64,000 nt of DNA from Micromonospora zamorensis (GTDB lineage: Bacteria > Actinomycetota > Actinomycetes > Mycobacteriales > Micromonosporaceae), in contig NZ_LT607755.1 in the NCBI RefSeq assembly GCF_900090275.1, forward strand, positions 4,030,001 through 4,094,000, given 5' to 3'. The translations under genes and the position numbers were made by a program. This document shows positions 18,732 through 28,199 of this stretch, piece after piece; position 1 is the first letter of the stretch, and the number at the start of each line of letters is the position of its first letter. Under the pieces are notes generated by a model. It saw nothing but the letters and a program-made list of their open reading frames with translations. It was not told the origin of the DNA and ran no database searches.

Positions 18732-19252
18732 TCTCGCTCAGGTCCCTGCGCGCGGCACGCCACCGCCCGGTCGCATATCGGGCGAGAGCTCGAGGTGGGC
18801 TGCCTGTATCACCGAACCGGCGGCATCACCGATGCTGTTCGCGGGAGAGGTCAAGGAAACCTGGCTACGCGACCTGCGGTACCGCCACTGGGAAGTCCAC
18901 CGGTTACGCACCACGGCGACGACCGTCGAACTCGACGTTGCCACCCGCGTCGATCAAATCGGTTACTACATCACCGGGCTGATCGTCGTGCGGTGGCCGC
19001 CCGCCCGAGGCGGGGACTGTTGGTGACAGGGGGCTCGCGCAATGTTCGTCCGCTCGCGAATTCCGATAGACATGCTGTCGGCAGCCGCTCTTTGACATGT
19101 GCGGGCACTGCCCTACCGCTTCCGCGGGAGCGCCAGCGCTGACGCCTTCGGATCCGCCGAAGAGGTCGCCAGCCTGAAGGGCCTGCTCAGGACGTTGCCC
19201 GTGGGATAGGTGTCTGAGATGACGGACCTGCGGCGGACCTCAGCCCGCTGAC
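18732..19252. other. 521-bp gap with possible gene remnants
   Basis: No intact gene. A plus frame around 18830-19026 (product with TWLRDLRYRHWEVHRLRT and a stop at 19026) and another around 19106-19207 (ending SAEEVASLKGLLRTLPVG) look like C-terminal fragments of unrelated genes. The second has a weak sister copy at 17331-17400. No promoter can be assigned with confidence. Confidence 0.3.
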
Positions 19253-20017
19253 TCACGGCGCTGGCTGGAAGCCATGCAGTCGGGTGCGCACCACCAGGTC
19301 GTGCAGGGCGTCCACGGCTGCCGGATCTACGCGCTCGGGCAACACCGAGATGTCCCGGGCCGCCTCCAACTCGGCGTGCAGCCGCGACACATCGGTGGCG
19401 AGCCACCCTGCAACGCCCGCGGGGAGCGGGCCATGCTCGGCCTCCCGTTTGGCGGCAATGAGATCCGGTACGTACGACAACCTCGTTCCGAGCAAGGCAA
19501 GGTTCGTCTCTACGCGGCCGGTCCGCATCAGGTGGATCCCGGTGAGCAGGACCCGCAGCGTGTACAGCGCAGGCTTGAGCTGCCCGGTTTTGGCGTACAA
19601 CTTTTCCTGGGTGGCCGCGAATCCGAGGTAGTGGTGCGCATGGTGACGGGTGACCAGCCGCGGGGCCAAGGATATGAGTTCGGCGTGCACCGCGGTGGTC
19701 ACAACCACCAGCGGTGACAGCAACTGCTCCAGGACGTACCCGTTGCGGCTGTTCAACAGCTTGACGAACTTCAGCAGATCGTGGCTGACCACGTCCAACT
19801 CGACACCGTCGCGCACGCTCATGTGCTGCAACGTCTGCGGACCGGCGCGCAACCCGACGACCTCCTCAGCCGGGAGCAAGTGCACGGCCCGCAAATCCAG
19901 ATCGGAGTCGATGGATGCGAATCCGTACAGATGCGCGCCGCTGACGGTGGCGAACAGCAGCGGACGAGGCAGGGCGCAGGCTGCCTCGGCGGCCCACGGC
20001 GGCACCTCGGTGGTCAC
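19253..20017 (-). CDS. DNA polymerase beta superfamily nucleotidyltransferase (PF10127/RlaP-like), second of a pair
   Basis: 254 residues from a GTG that overlaps the TAG stop of the upstream gene. The nucleotidyltransferase signature is FATVSGAHLYGFASIDSDLDLR (G-S/G...DSDLD), with the third carboxylate in ELDVVSHDLLKF. The rest is helical with KQ/K-rich residues (LYAKTGQLKPALYTLRVL). These proteins are related to RlaP of RNA-repair operons, but no ligase, Pnkp or Hen1 is nearby. It probably forms a functional unit with its partner. Confidence 0.85.
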   Translation of the reverse strand: MTTEVPPWAAEAACALPRPLLFATVSGAHLYGFASIDSDLDLRAVHLLPAEEVVGLRAGPQTLQHMSVRDGVELDVVSHDLLKFVKLLNSRNGYVLEQLLSPLVVVTTAVHAELISLAPRLVTRHHAHHYLGFAATQEKLYAKTGQLKPALYTLRVLLTGIHLMRTGRVETNLALLGTRLSYVPDLIAAKREAEHGPLPAGVAGWLATDVSRLHAELEAARDISVLPERVDPAAVDALHDLVVRTRLHGFQPAP

Positions 20018-20688
20018 TACAGGTTCCTTTCCCGGACAGCCGTGAGCAGCCGATCCACGTCAACCCGGTCGGGCTGATCAGGCAACACGGTGCTTGCGGT
20101 CGCGTCGGCAAGCTCAACCAGTAGATCCGCCGTCCAAGCGGCGACCTCATCCCAGGGCAGCTCGCCGCGCCGCACCGGAAGCAGCCGGTCGCGCAGGTGA
20201 CGAACGTCGACCAGCACCTCCCCGGTCCGAAGCACATGCGCCCCGGCGACCAGCAGCCGGATCATATGCATGGCCTGCTTGTGATTCGTCTCGCCGGTGC
20301 GCTCGCGGCGGGCCGCCACTCGGTTGAGCTGATCCCGGGCGTAGTTGCCGTAGGTCTCCGCCACCCGCCTCGACAGGAACGCCTGCCGTGCCGCCAGCAA
20401 CCACTCCCCGTCGACGGTGATCGTCTCGACCAGCGGAGACCAGAGCACCTCCAGGACTGTCGGGTTGCCCTGCAGGGCCAGGACGCAGAAGCGTTCGAAC
20501 TCCCAGGAGAACTGCTCCACCGCCGGACCGTCGAGGTGCGTGGGCGGCTTGTCGAGGTGCCAGAACGCCCGTGTGGGCGCCACATACACACCACGCCGGT
20601 CGTAGTCGGAGGCCAGGTCATGCAGCCCGTACGCCCGCGACCCGACCACAACGGCGAGAACCGTATGCCGCTCGACAAGCTCGATCAC
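20017..20688 (-). CDS. DNA polymerase beta superfamily nucleotidyltransferase (PF10127/RlaP-like), first of a pair
   Basis: About 223 residues from the GTG at 20688 (product VIELVERHTVLAV); a TTG at 20706 is an alternative start and no ribosome site decides between them. The active-site motif is VVGSRAYGLHDLASDYDRRG (GSRAYGL...D-x-D), with the third acidic residue in the FSWEFERF strand. The helical region carries NHKQAMHMIRLL. It overlaps the downstream paralogue by one base. The two are clearly homologous but diverged, suggesting a heteromeric pair or two substrates. Substrate unknown. Confidence 0.85.
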   Translation of the reverse strand: MIELVERHTVLAVVVGSRAYGLHDLASDYDRRGVYVAPTRAFWHLDKPPTHLDGPAVEQFSWEFERFCVLALQGNPTVLEVLWSPLVETITVDGEWLLAARQAFLSRRVAETYGNYARDQLNRVAARRERTGETNHKQAMHMIRLLVAGAHVLRTGEVLVDVRHLRDRLLPVRRGELPWDEVAAWTADLLVELADATASTVLPDQPDRVDVDRLLTAVRERNL

Positions 20689-20908
20689 GCCCGCGACGCT
20701 ACCCAATCACCGCCCTGCACACGTCACCCTTTTCGAGCACTCCGCGTCCGTGAGGTTCGGCTCTTCGACGACGCCACCACGGTGGTGCGTGCGCTGGGCA
20801 CCCGGTTCGGCCAACCGGCCTGAGCGCCGTTCTAACAGTCGTCTCAGATTCGCTCGGTAGGAAGTCGGCATCAGATAAGCGATGTGACCCGTCTGTAGGA
20901 GGCTAGTG

Positions 20909-23056
20909 ATGGCAGTCAACGCAGCGCCGTCCGGGGAAGCGCCGGACGGTCGGTTGGCAGGCCGGTGGGTGCCGTGGTTGGTGATTGGCCTGTGGGTGGC
21001 GCTGGCGGCGGTGATGGTGCCGTTGAGCGGAAAGCTGAGCTCGGTCACTACCGACAGAGCCGTGGACACCCTGCCGGCCGGTGCCGAGTCCACCAAGGTG
21101 GCGGTGCTGGAGGACAGTCTCCCCGGCGGTGAGGACAACACGTTCGTGTTCGTGTACCACCGCGCCGGCGGCATGACCGACGCCGACCGCGCGACGGCCG
21201 AGCGCCACTACAACACCCTTGCCAAGCGGTACCCGCCGAAGGTGGCGGCCCCGGCCGGCGAGGACGACGAGGGCCCACCGACAAGACTCTCCACCAACGG
21301 CAAGGCGATGATGTTCACCCTCGACGTGAGCACGACCTACGGCGCACCGGAGGCCATCGTCGGGCCGTTGCGTGACGCCGCGAAGGACCGCCCCGCCGGC
21401 CTGGAACTCGACGTGACCGGGCCGGCCGCGGTCGACGGCGACATGGACGCCGTCTTCGACGGCATCGACCTGCAGGTCTTCCTCACCACCGTCGTCGTCG
21501 TAACGCTCCTACTCATCCTCACCTACCGCAGCCCGGTGTTGTGGTTCATCCCGCTGGTGGTCGTAAGCGCGGCCGCACTGACCGCGATGGCGACCGTCTA
21601 CCTGCTCGTCAAAGGCTTCGGCATCGTGGTCAACGACCAGAACTCGGCGCTGCTGACGATCCTTGTATTCGGCGTCGGCACGGACTACGCGCTGTTGCTC
21701 ATCGCTCGGTATCGGGAGGCACTGCACCACCACGAGAACGTCCGGGTTGCGATGATCCACGCGTTGCGCGGCGCGGCGCCGGCGATCGTCGCGTCCGCGG
21801 CCACCGTGGTCGCCGGCCTGCTCTGCCTGCTCGTCGCGGACCTGAACAGCACCAGCGGGTTGGGCCCGATCGGTGCGGCCGGCATTCTGTGCGCGCTGGT
21901 GGCCATGCTGACGCTGTTCCCGGCGGTGCTCGTGGTGCTCGGCAGGCGGATCTTCTGGCCGGCCATCCCGCGGTTCAGCACGACCGTGGAGCAGAAGCCG
22001 GGGCTGTGGGGACGGCTTGGCACCGCCATCAGCCGCCGCCGGTGGGTGGCGACGCTCGGCTCGCTCGGAGTCCTCGGCGTGCTCACCCTCGGGCTGGCGG
22101 GCAATACCGGCGCCCTGCGGGAGCAGGACCAGTTCCTGTCCGCGCCGGAGTCGGTCACCGGCTTCACCGTTCTCCGCCAGCACTTCCCGGAGCTCGGCGG
22201 CCAGCCGATGACGATCTTCACGCGGCCGGCGTACCAGGAGCGGGTGCTCGACATCGTCAAGGGCACCCGAGGTGTGGCCATGGCCATCCCGGGTCAGACC
22301 AAGGGTGGCTGGGCCGACATCTCCGTGTTCCCGACGGACGCGCCGGACACCGTCGCGGAGTACGACACGATCAAGCGGGTGCGCACCGCCGTACACGCGG
22401 TGAGCGGGGCGGAGGCGATCGTCGGCGGGCCGGGTGCGGAGAACCTCGACACCGAGGTGACCACCAGCCGCGACGAGAAGCTGGTGATCCCGCTGGTGCT
22501 CGCCGTCGTCCTGATCGTGCTCGGGCTGCTGCTGCGCGCGGTCGTGGCCCCGTTGGTCCTGATGGCCACCGTGGTCGTCTCATTCGCCGCAGCCTTCGGC
22601 GGCAGCGTGTTCGTCTTCGACACGATCCTCGGGTTCAAGGGCATCGACTATTCGGTGCCGCTGCTGGCATTCCTGTTCCTGGTGGCGCTCGGCGTCGACT
22701 ACAACATCTTCCTGGCCAGCCGTGCCCGGGAGGAGGCCGTGCGTCTCGGCACCAGAGAGGGCATGCTCAAAGCCCTGTCCGCCACCGGTGGCGTCATCAC
22801 CTCGGCAGGCCTGGTCCTGGCGGCCACGTTCGCGGTCCTGGTCTCACTTCCGCTGGTGATGCTGATCGAGGTCGGGTTCCTGGTCGCCTTTGGCGTGCTG
22901 CTCGACGCCCTGCTGGTGCGATCGGTCCTGGTGCCCGCCCTCACCCTGCTGATCGGCCGGCGGATGTGGTGGCCGGGCCGGCTGTCCCGACCGGTGGAGC
23001 CGCCGGACGGGCAACAGCCGCTCGCCGACGACGAGGAGCCCGCGCTGCAACGGTGA
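20909..23056 (+). CDS. MMPL-family RND transporter
   Basis: 715 residues, ATG with GGAGG at 20898-20902. Twelve predicted membrane helices are arranged as two MMPL halves. Each half has a soluble extracytoplasmic domain after the first helix and a five-helix block (VFGVGTDYALLLIARYREAL in half 1, ALGVDYNIFLASRAREEAVR in half 2). The D-Y pair in both halves is the usual proton-relay site. MMPL proteins export lipids, glycolipids or drugs. The gene converges on a two-component system, with a shared terminator between them, so co-regulation is plausible but not shown. Confidence 0.93.
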   Translation: MAVNAAPSGEAPDGRLAGRWVPWLVIGLWVALAAVMVPLSGKLSSVTTDRAVDTLPAGAESTKVAVLEDSLPGGEDNTFVFVYHRAGGMTDADRATAERHYNTLAKRYPPKVAAPAGEDDEGPPTRLSTNGKAMMFTLDVSTTYGAPEAIVGPLRDAAKDRPAGLELDVTGPAAVDGDMDAVFDGIDLQVFLTTVVVVTLLLILTYRSPVLWFIPLVVVSAAALTAMATVYLLVKGFGIVVNDQNSALLTILVFGVGTDYALLLIARYREALHHHENVRVAMIHALRGAAPAIVASAATVVAGLLCLLVADLNSTSGLGPIGAAGILCALVAMLTLFPAVLVVLGRRIFWPAIPRFSTTVEQKPGLWGRLGTAISRRRWVATLGSLGVLGVLTLGLAGNTGALREQDQFLSAPESVTGFTVLRQHFPELGGQPMTIFTRPAYQERVLDIVKGTRGVAMAIPGQTKGGWADISVFPTDAPDTVAEYDTIKRVRTAVHAVSGAEAIVGGPGAENLDTEVTTSRDEKLVIPLVLAVVLIVLGLLLRAVVAPLVLMATVVVSFAAAFGGSVFVFDTILGFKGIDYSVPLLAFLFLVALGVDYNIFLASRAREEAVRLGTREGMLKALSATGGVITSAGLVLAATFAVLVSLPLVMLIEVGFLVAFGVLLDALLVRSVLVPALTLLIGRRMWWPGRLSRPVEPPDGQQPLADDEEPALQR

Positions 23057-23074
23057 GCGCGGCGGCACGGGCGA

Positions 23075-23113
23075 GATCCGGGACGGAGCCTCAGGCCCGT
23101 CCCGGATCTTTTT
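23075..23113. terminator. Bidirectional intrinsic terminator
   Basis: A 12-bp perfect stem (GATCCGGGACGG / CCGTCCCGGATC) with a 10-base loop is followed by five T residues at 23109-23113. It lies between the convergent MMPL and histidine kinase genes, and the kinase stop codon begins inside the T-run. Confidence 0.85.
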
Positions 23114-24549
23114 CATGATCCGGCGGTGGGCCGCGTGATTCGACCGGGCGGGGCCGCGGCCGGAAGGTCGACCTGAAGCAGCGCGCCACCGCGTGCGGAG
23201 CGGGCGACGGTGACCCGGCCGCCGTGGGCGTCGACGACCCGCTGAACGATCGACAGCCCCAGACCGGATCCTGGCAACGCCCGGGCGCTGTCGGCACGGT
23301 AGAACCGGTCGAACACCCGCGGTACGTCGGCGGCGTCGATGCCCGGCCCGGCGTCGTCGACCTCGAGCACCGCCGACGCGCCCTCGGCACGGAGCCGGAC
23401 CTGGACCGGCTGGTCCGCGGGGGACCACTTGCCGGCGTTGTCGATGAGGTTGAGCACCGCCCGTTGGAGCGCAGCGGGACGCCCGCTCACCCACACGGAG
23501 GTGACGTCGAGCGCGACCTCGAAGTCGGGCACGCGGGAACGCGCCCGGGTCGCGGCGGCCACCACCACGTCGGCGAGGTCGAGCAGGTCGGTGCTCTCGT
23601 CGGTGACGTCACCGCGCGCCAGGTCGGTCAGTTCGGCGGCGAGGGTGCTCAACTCGGCTACCTGTGCGCCGAGGTCGTTGAGCAGCCGGGTCCGGCTCTC
23701 CGCCGGCAGCGCGCTGTCCAGGGTGCCGCGCCGATCGAGCCGGATCAGCAGTTCGGCGTTGAGGCGCAGGCTGGTGAGCGGGGTCTTGAGCTCGTGGGCG
23801 GCGTCTTCGGCGAGCAGCCGCTGGGCCCGCCGGGAGTCGCGGAGCGCGGCGAGCATGTCGTTGATCGACTGGATCAGCCGCCGGATCTCCCCGCCGCCTT
23901 CATCCGGGATGTCGGCGTCGAGATCCTGGGTGTGCGCGACGCGTACCGCGGCGGCGGTCAGCCGGTCGATCGGTGCCAGCCCGGTCCGCGCCACGGTCCG
24001 CCCGACAAGGGCGCCGCCGACCACGCAGAGCAGCCCGATCAGCAGCATGCCGAACCCGAACCGGTTGATCGGGCTGTCGTTGGCGACGCGGGCCACCTGG
24101 ACCGCGCCGTCGCCCGCCCGCAGCGTGTAGATGAGGTAGCCGTCCTCGTCGATGTCGTTCGACTCCATCAGGTCGGCCGACGCGCCCTGCGCCACGCGCC
24201 CGGCGTGCTCGCTGACCGGGGGCAGCGCGGGTTGGCCGGCCGGCGTCCGGGTCGATCCGTCGGGCAGGATGACCCGCACCAGTCGAACGGATCCGGGATA
24301 CGGCGGTAGCTGGACCTGCGCCAGACCGGCGCGCTCCGCGTCCGTCGCCAGGACGCGGGAGTCGGCGCGCAGCTGATCCTCGGCGGTGTCCCGCAGCTCC
24401 CAGTCCAGCAGCTCGCTGGCCACCTGGAAGGCCATGAACACGCTGACCGCGATGGCCGTCGCCGCGATCACCGTCAGCCTGGTCCGAAGTGACCGCCGGC
24501 GCCACCATCGGGTCAGCCGGCGCGGTTTCCGGCCGGCGGGCCAGCTCAC
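23113..24549 (-). CDS. Sensor histidine kinase (MprB-like)
   Basis: 478 residues from a GTG overlapping the regulator stop by 4 bases (GTGA). There are two membrane helices ([20 protein letters not shown] near residue 25 and [19 protein letters not shown] near 165) flanking an extracellular domain. They are followed by HAMP, HisKA with the phospho-His in [15 protein letters not shown], and a HATPase domain with N-box NLIDNAGKW and G-box [12 protein letters not shown]. All catalytic elements are intact. It pairs with the OmpR-type regulator upstream. Confidence 0.95.
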   Translation of the reverse strand: MSWPAGRKPRRLTRWWRRRSLRTRLTVIAATAIAVSVFMAFQVASELLDWELRDTAEDQLRADSRVLATDAERAGLAQVQLPPYPGSVRLVRVILPDGSTRTPAGQPALPPVSEHAGRVAQGASADLMESNDIDEDGYLIYTLRAGDGAVQVARVANDSPINRFGFGMLLIGLLCVVGGALVGRTVARTGLAPIDRLTAAAVRVAHTQDLDADIPDEGGGEIRRLIQSINDMLAALRDSRRAQRLLAEDAAHELKTPLTSLRLNAELLIRLDRRGTLDSALPAESRTRLLNDLGAQVAELSTLAAELTDLARGDVTDESTDLLDLADVVVAAATRARSRVPDFEVALDVTSVWVSGRPAALQRAVLNLIDNAGKWSPADQPVQVRLRAEGASAVLEVDDAGPGIDAADVPRVFDRFYRADSARALPGSGLGLSIVQRVVDAHGGRVTVARSARGGALLQVDLPAAAPPGRITRPTAGS

Positions 24550-25238
24550 GGAGGACTCTCCCGCAACGTGTATCCCAGGCCGCGCAGCGTGTAGATCAAT
24601 CGCGGCTCACCCTCGGCCTCCATCTTGCGGCGCAGGTAGCTCACGTACACCTGGAGGTTGTTGGCGGTGGCGCTCATGTCGAAGCCCCAGATCGCCTCGA
24701 ACAGCGCGTCGCGGGTCAACACCCGGGTCGCGTTACGCACGAGGACCTCCAGGAGGGAGAACTCGGTCCGGGTCAGGCGCAGCGGCCGCCCGCCTCGCCA
24801 CGCCTCGAACCTGTCGGGATCGAGCCGGACGTCGGCGAACGACAGGACCTGCGACTCCCCGTCGCCCGGCGTGCGCCGGCGCAGCAAGGCCCGCACCCGG
24901 GCCAGCAACTCCTCGGTGGCGAACGGCTTGGGCAGGTAGTCGTCGGCGCCCGCGTCCAGCCCTGCGACCCGGTCCGAGACCTGGTCACGAGCGGTCAGCA
25001 TCAGCACCGGCAGATCCCGACCCGCCGCCCGCAACCGCCGGCAGGTCTCCAACCCGCCGAGGCGGGGCATCATCACGTCAAGGATCAGCAGATCCAGCGT
25101 GTCACCGCCGGCCCCACCGACCCCGTCGAGCACGGCGAGACCGTTGGCGACGGTGCTGGTGTCGTAACCCTCGACCTGGAGAACCCGCTCCAGCGACTCA
25201 CGGATGGCCGCGTCGTCATCCGCGATCATGATCCGCAC
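24546..25238 (-). CDS. OmpR/PhoB-family response regulator (MprA-like)
   Basis: 230 residues from a GTG preceded by AAGGGGG. The receiver domain has D-D-D at 7-9, the phosphoacceptor in [13 protein letters not shown] and the conserved Lys in DDYLPKPF. The C-terminal winged helix (from [15 protein letters not shown] to [13 protein letters not shown]) is typical of OmpR. It is co-transcribed with the kinase. The genes upstream are divergent, so the promoter must lie in 25239-25604. Confidence 0.96.
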   Translation of the reverse strand: MRIMIADDDAAIRESLERVLQVEGYDTSTVANGLAVLDGVGGAGGDTLDLLILDVMMPRLGGLETCRRLRAAGRDLPVLMLTARDQVSDRVAGLDAGADDYLPKPFATEELLARVRALLRRRTPGDGESQVLSFADVRLDPDRFEAWRGGRPLRLTRTEFSLLEVLVRNATRVLTRDALFEAIWGFDMSATANNLQVYVSYLRRKMEAEGEPRLIYTLRGLGYTLRESPP

Positions 25239-25604
25239 GCCGACGCGCCCCCTTCCAATCGATGCTTTTGCCGCTCATTGTCCCCGATCAACCTGAGGCC
25301 AGGATTAAAAGGTCGGGCGCACGGTGGACCGCAGCATCCCATCGCCATGATCAGGTGCCCCGTTCTCGGCATGAGCGAGCGTGCAGCGAGCCCTGACCAC
25401 TTCGGCATCCACTGGGAGGTCACACCACACCGCTCGATCTCCATCACCGCAGGTCATAGTCCTCGTCTATGTCCGGCGTTGGTGAGCACTTCGGTCGCGG
25501 TGACCTCTTCGCCAACCTGCACCCAATCTGCTCCCAGTTGCAAGGCAGGCCAACCAGTGGCGCCGCACCGACTGTTCCGCTGCACCAACCACCTGCGGCG
25601 GCGC
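25239..25604. other. Intergenic region between divergent response regulator and MerR gene
   Basis: 366 bp with no supported gene. Frames in it are open by virtue of GC content but show no ribosome site or recognisable protein. It must hold the promoter of the two-component operon. I see no clear operator. Confidence 0.4.
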
Positions 25605-26024
25605 TTGACGCTCGGTCGCCGGCAGATCCGCGTACGTGACCTTGTAACCGCCTGCTGCTCCGGGCCGGTCAGGAGTGTCGCCGAGGCGGCCCGGCTTGTC
25701 GGCCTGTCGACGCACACCCTCCGCTACTACGAGCAGGAACGACTCGTGCGGCCCGCCCGCAACGCCTCCGGGTACCGCGAGTACTCCGCATCCGACCTGC
25801 GCCGCCTCGTCTTCCTCACCCGGATGCGCCTGTCCGGCATGACCATGACCGACCTCAAGCGCTACATCTCGCTCGTTGAGCAGGGGCCCGAGCACCGTCA
25901 CGGACGCCGACGCATCATGCGCGACCAGCACGACCGGATCACGCGGCAGATCCGTGAGCTCAGGCTGGCGCTGAAGACCACCGAGTACAAGATCTGCGTC
26001 TACGACGGGCACCCGGAAGGCTGA
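25605..26024 (+). CDS. MerR-family transcriptional regulator (start uncertain)
   Basis: About 139 residues if the TTG at 25605 is used. The family core begins near 25675: SVAEAARLVGLSTHTLRYYE helix-turn-helix, then RPARNASGYREYSASDLRRL wing and a C-terminal helix (MRDQHDRITRQIRELR) for dimerisation. Homologues normally begin with Met right before the SVAEAA stretch. Here no ATG, GTG or TTG exists at that point, so the start may be atypical or the 5' end altered. No Cys/metal motif is seen. It could regulate the epoxide hydrolase gene 150 bp downstream. Confidence 0.7.
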   Translation: MTLGRRQIRVRDLVTACCSGPVRSVAEAARLVGLSTHTLRYYEQERLVRPARNASGYREYSASDLRRLVFLTRMRLSGMTMTDLKRYISLVEQGPEHRHGRRRIMRDQHDRITRQIRELRLALKTTEYKICVYDGHPEG

Positions 26025-26174
26025 CCCACTCCAGCCGTGACGGTCCCCCGAGCGTCCGCACGCCTCGGCGATTCACTCGGTCACTGACTCCGTTGCTGTA
26101 CACAAGCAGAAAGGCCACCAGCCTGCCCATTCGGGCGGCTGCCGAGTGACTCCTTGCGATGGAATCATGATCGG

Positions 26175-27263
26175 GTGACGCCCTTCCACATCGATGTGCC
26201 CGAAGCCGTCCTGGACGACCTGCGAGCTCGGCTTTCGCGGACAAGGCTCGCGCCAGCCGCCCCAGGAGAGCCGTGGGCCGCCGGCACCGACCCTGGGTAC
26301 CTGGCAGGTCTGGTGCGGTACTGGCTCGATGGATTCGACTGGCGCGCGGTCGAGCGTGCCCTCAATCGGTACCCTCAGTTCGTCACCACGGTCCGAGGCA
26401 CGCCGGTCCACTTTGTTCATGTTCGCTCGGCATCGCCCGACGCCACGGCGCTGACCCTGACCCATGGCTGGCCCAGCACGTACACGGAGATGCTGCCCCT
26501 GGTGTCCCGGCTCGCAGACTTCGACCTCGTCATACCGAGCCTGCCCGGTTTCGTCTTCTCCGGTCCACTCGCCGAGGGCCCGACGACCGAGGCGGCTGTC
26601 GCGGACGTGTGGGCTGAGCTGATGACCCGTTTGGGCTACGACCGCTTCGGCGCCTACGGTGGCGATATCGGGTCCGGCGTGTCGACGTGGCTCGGCGCCC
26701 GCCACCCAGATCGGGTCATCGGGATCTTCTCGCAGCACATCAAGTTCCCGCCAGCGGACCGCAGGGGCGACCTCAGCCCAGCCGAGGAGGCGTTCATCGC
26801 CATGCTCGACGCGAAGGCCCAAGATGACTGGGGCTACGGAATCCTCCAGGAAACACGGCCCGACACCCTTGCGGCCGCGCTGAGCGACTCGCCGTCCGGA
26901 CTGGCCGCCTGGATCATCGAGAAGTACCAGCGCTGGAGCGACTGTGGCGGTGACATCTCCCGCCGGTTCGGCTTCGACGAACTGCTGACCACCGTGATGC
27001 TGTACTGGGTCACCAACTGCATCGGCACGTCCTTCCGGCCCTACCGTGACGATCGCCTAGCCCCACATCTGCCAATGGTCGCCGTACCCGCCGGTATCAC
27101 GGTCAGCGTGGAGGACGCCGGCCTGCCCCGGTCATTCGCCGAACGCACCTACGCCAACCTCACCCACTGGCACGAGCCCAGGGTCGGCGGCCACTTCTTC
27201 GCCCAGGAAGAGCCCGACCTGCTCGCTGCCGACCTGCGCGCCTTCTTCAGCGCGCTGCGGTAA
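26175..27263 (+). CDS. Epoxide hydrolase (alpha/beta hydrolase with EHN domain)
   Basis: 362 residues from a GTG. The EHN domain (PFHIDVPEAVLDDLRARLSR) occupies ~1-105. The alpha/beta core follows with oxyanion HGWPS, the nucleophile D164 in YGGDIGSGVS, and the catalytic His H340 in VGGHFFAQEEP. Length and motifs match soluble/microsomal-type bacterial epoxide hydrolases, which open epoxides to diols. A MerR-type regulator lies immediately upstream in the same direction. Confidence 0.93.
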   Translation: MTPFHIDVPEAVLDDLRARLSRTRLAPAAPGEPWAAGTDPGYLAGLVRYWLDGFDWRAVERALNRYPQFVTTVRGTPVHFVHVRSASPDATALTLTHGWPSTYTEMLPLVSRLADFDLVIPSLPGFVFSGPLAEGPTTEAAVADVWAELMTRLGYDRFGAYGGDIGSGVSTWLGARHPDRVIGIFSQHIKFPPADRRGDLSPAEEAFIAMLDAKAQDDWGYGILQETRPDTLAAALSDSPSGLAAWIIEKYQRWSDCGGDISRRFGFDELLTTVMLYWVTNCIGTSFRPYRDDRLAPHLPMVAVPAGITVSVEDAGLPRSFAERTYANLTHWHEPRVGGHFFAQEEPDLLAADLRAFFSALR

Positions 27264-27296
27264 TCCAGGAGCGGCCTGTCGTTGGGGGCTGCTGGG

Positions 27297-27500
27297 ATGA
27301 GCACGGCCGCGGTCGTCGGGTTCGGCTGGGTCGGCGCGAGCTGGCTGTTCGGTCGCAAGCCCGGCGAACGGCCGATCTGGGGCATGGCCGCCGGGTACGT
27401 AAACTCGGCGAACCTCGGCATCCCCATCGCAACGCAGGTTCTCGGCAACGTGTCGTTCCTGGCGGAGGTGGTGCTGCTGCAGTTGCTGGTGGTGACGCCG
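27297..27500 (+). pseudogene. AEC-family permease fragment
   Basis: The translated product from the ATG at 27297 carries MAAGYVNSANLGIPIATQVL and FLAEVVLLQLLVVTP. This is the central segment of auxin-efflux-carrier-type permeases. The first helices and the whole C-terminal half are missing, and the frame runs on into unrelated sequence. It is a fragment, not a working transporter. Confidence 0.7.
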
Positions 27501-27509
27501 CCACGGCGG

Positions 27510-27676
27510 GAGTGCACGACCGGACATCCGCGAGGCTGTCCGCCCGGGCCCGGGTGTTCGCCACCGGCCAGGGCCGCAAGACCGACCCGGTCGGCGCCCG
27601 CAGCGTCTCTGTGGTCGCTCTGCAGACCGAAGGGCTGCGGCTGCCATTGGTGGGGCACGGGTGTCGAGCACACTGA
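27510..27676 (+). pseudogene. IS110-family transposase fragment
   Basis: In a second plus frame the sequence reads RARVFATGQGRKTDPVGARS followed by VSVVALQTEGLRL and a stop near 27676. This matches the segment after the catalytic DEDD N-terminus of IS110 transposases (consensus GRGRKTDAxDAxxVAxVA). Only about 55 codons remain. It abuts the permease fragment, suggesting insertion and later loss. Confidence 0.55.
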
Positions 27677-27681
27677 TCGCA

Positions 27682-27839
27682 TGGACGTCCCGTACCCGTG
27701 TGTCTGTTGCGGCTACCGCACGTTGGGGGATCCGCCGGGCTCACATATCAGGCGCGCCGGGGTGCTGACGGACCGGTGGCATTTGAACGCCCTGAATCGA
27801 GCTAGCGGCAGCAGCCGTCGGACGACAATTGCACCATGA
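27682..27839 (+). pseudogene. CPCC-family cysteine-rich protein fragment
   Basis: ATG at 27682 begins MDVPYPCVCCGYRTLGDPPG, the signature start of CPCC-domain proteins. The second half of that domain (normally CPVCxWEDD) is absent and replaced by unrelated sequence, so the gene is truncated after about 20 codons. Confidence 0.55.
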
Positions 27840-28111
27840 TCGACTACCGTTGCTCGGGCTGCCGCCAGCGCTATACGACCTATCTCCCAGAACATGCCGA
27901 CGAGCGCTGCTACCTCTGTGCCGCCAAGGCCACCTGGGAGTCGCTTCCGCCAGAGACGCAGCGGGCGATCTATGCGGCCATCACTCGTGGAGCGATACCT
28001 GGTCTACTCGCGATGCGAGAAGCGGATCCGCCGATCCTGCTGCCTCAGGCCATGGACGTACTTCAGTTCCGCTCCAACGCCGGGCCGAGTGACGCACCGG
28101 TTGCCGAGTAG
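27836..28111 (+). CDS. Small zinc-ribbon-like hypothetical protein
   Basis: 91 residues from ATG at 27836. The N-terminus has two Cys pairs, C-S-G-C and C-Y-L-C, spaced as in a zinc ribbon. A helical stretch (LPPETQRAIYAAITRGAIPG) and a C-terminal LPQAMDVLQFRSNAG segment follow. No catalytic motif is recognised. It may be intact, unlike the fragments on either side. It could be an accessory protein of the mobile segment. Confidence 0.55.
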   Translation: MIDYRCSGCRQRYTTYLPEHADERCYLCAAKATWESLPPETQRAIYAAITRGAIPGLLAMREADPPILLPQAMDVLQFRSNAGPSDAPVAE

Positions 28112-28199
28112 CCGCCATACCTTGGGTAGCGGGCGATCCGCGGCAGATCCGGTGTACGAGTCGGGTCAGGCCGAGAACGTGATCCGTACGATCCTGGAC

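Noticed and set aside
25265..25600. Small genes in the gap before the MerR gene
   Set aside because: Open frames exist on both strands but lack ribosome sites, motifs or coding-like composition.
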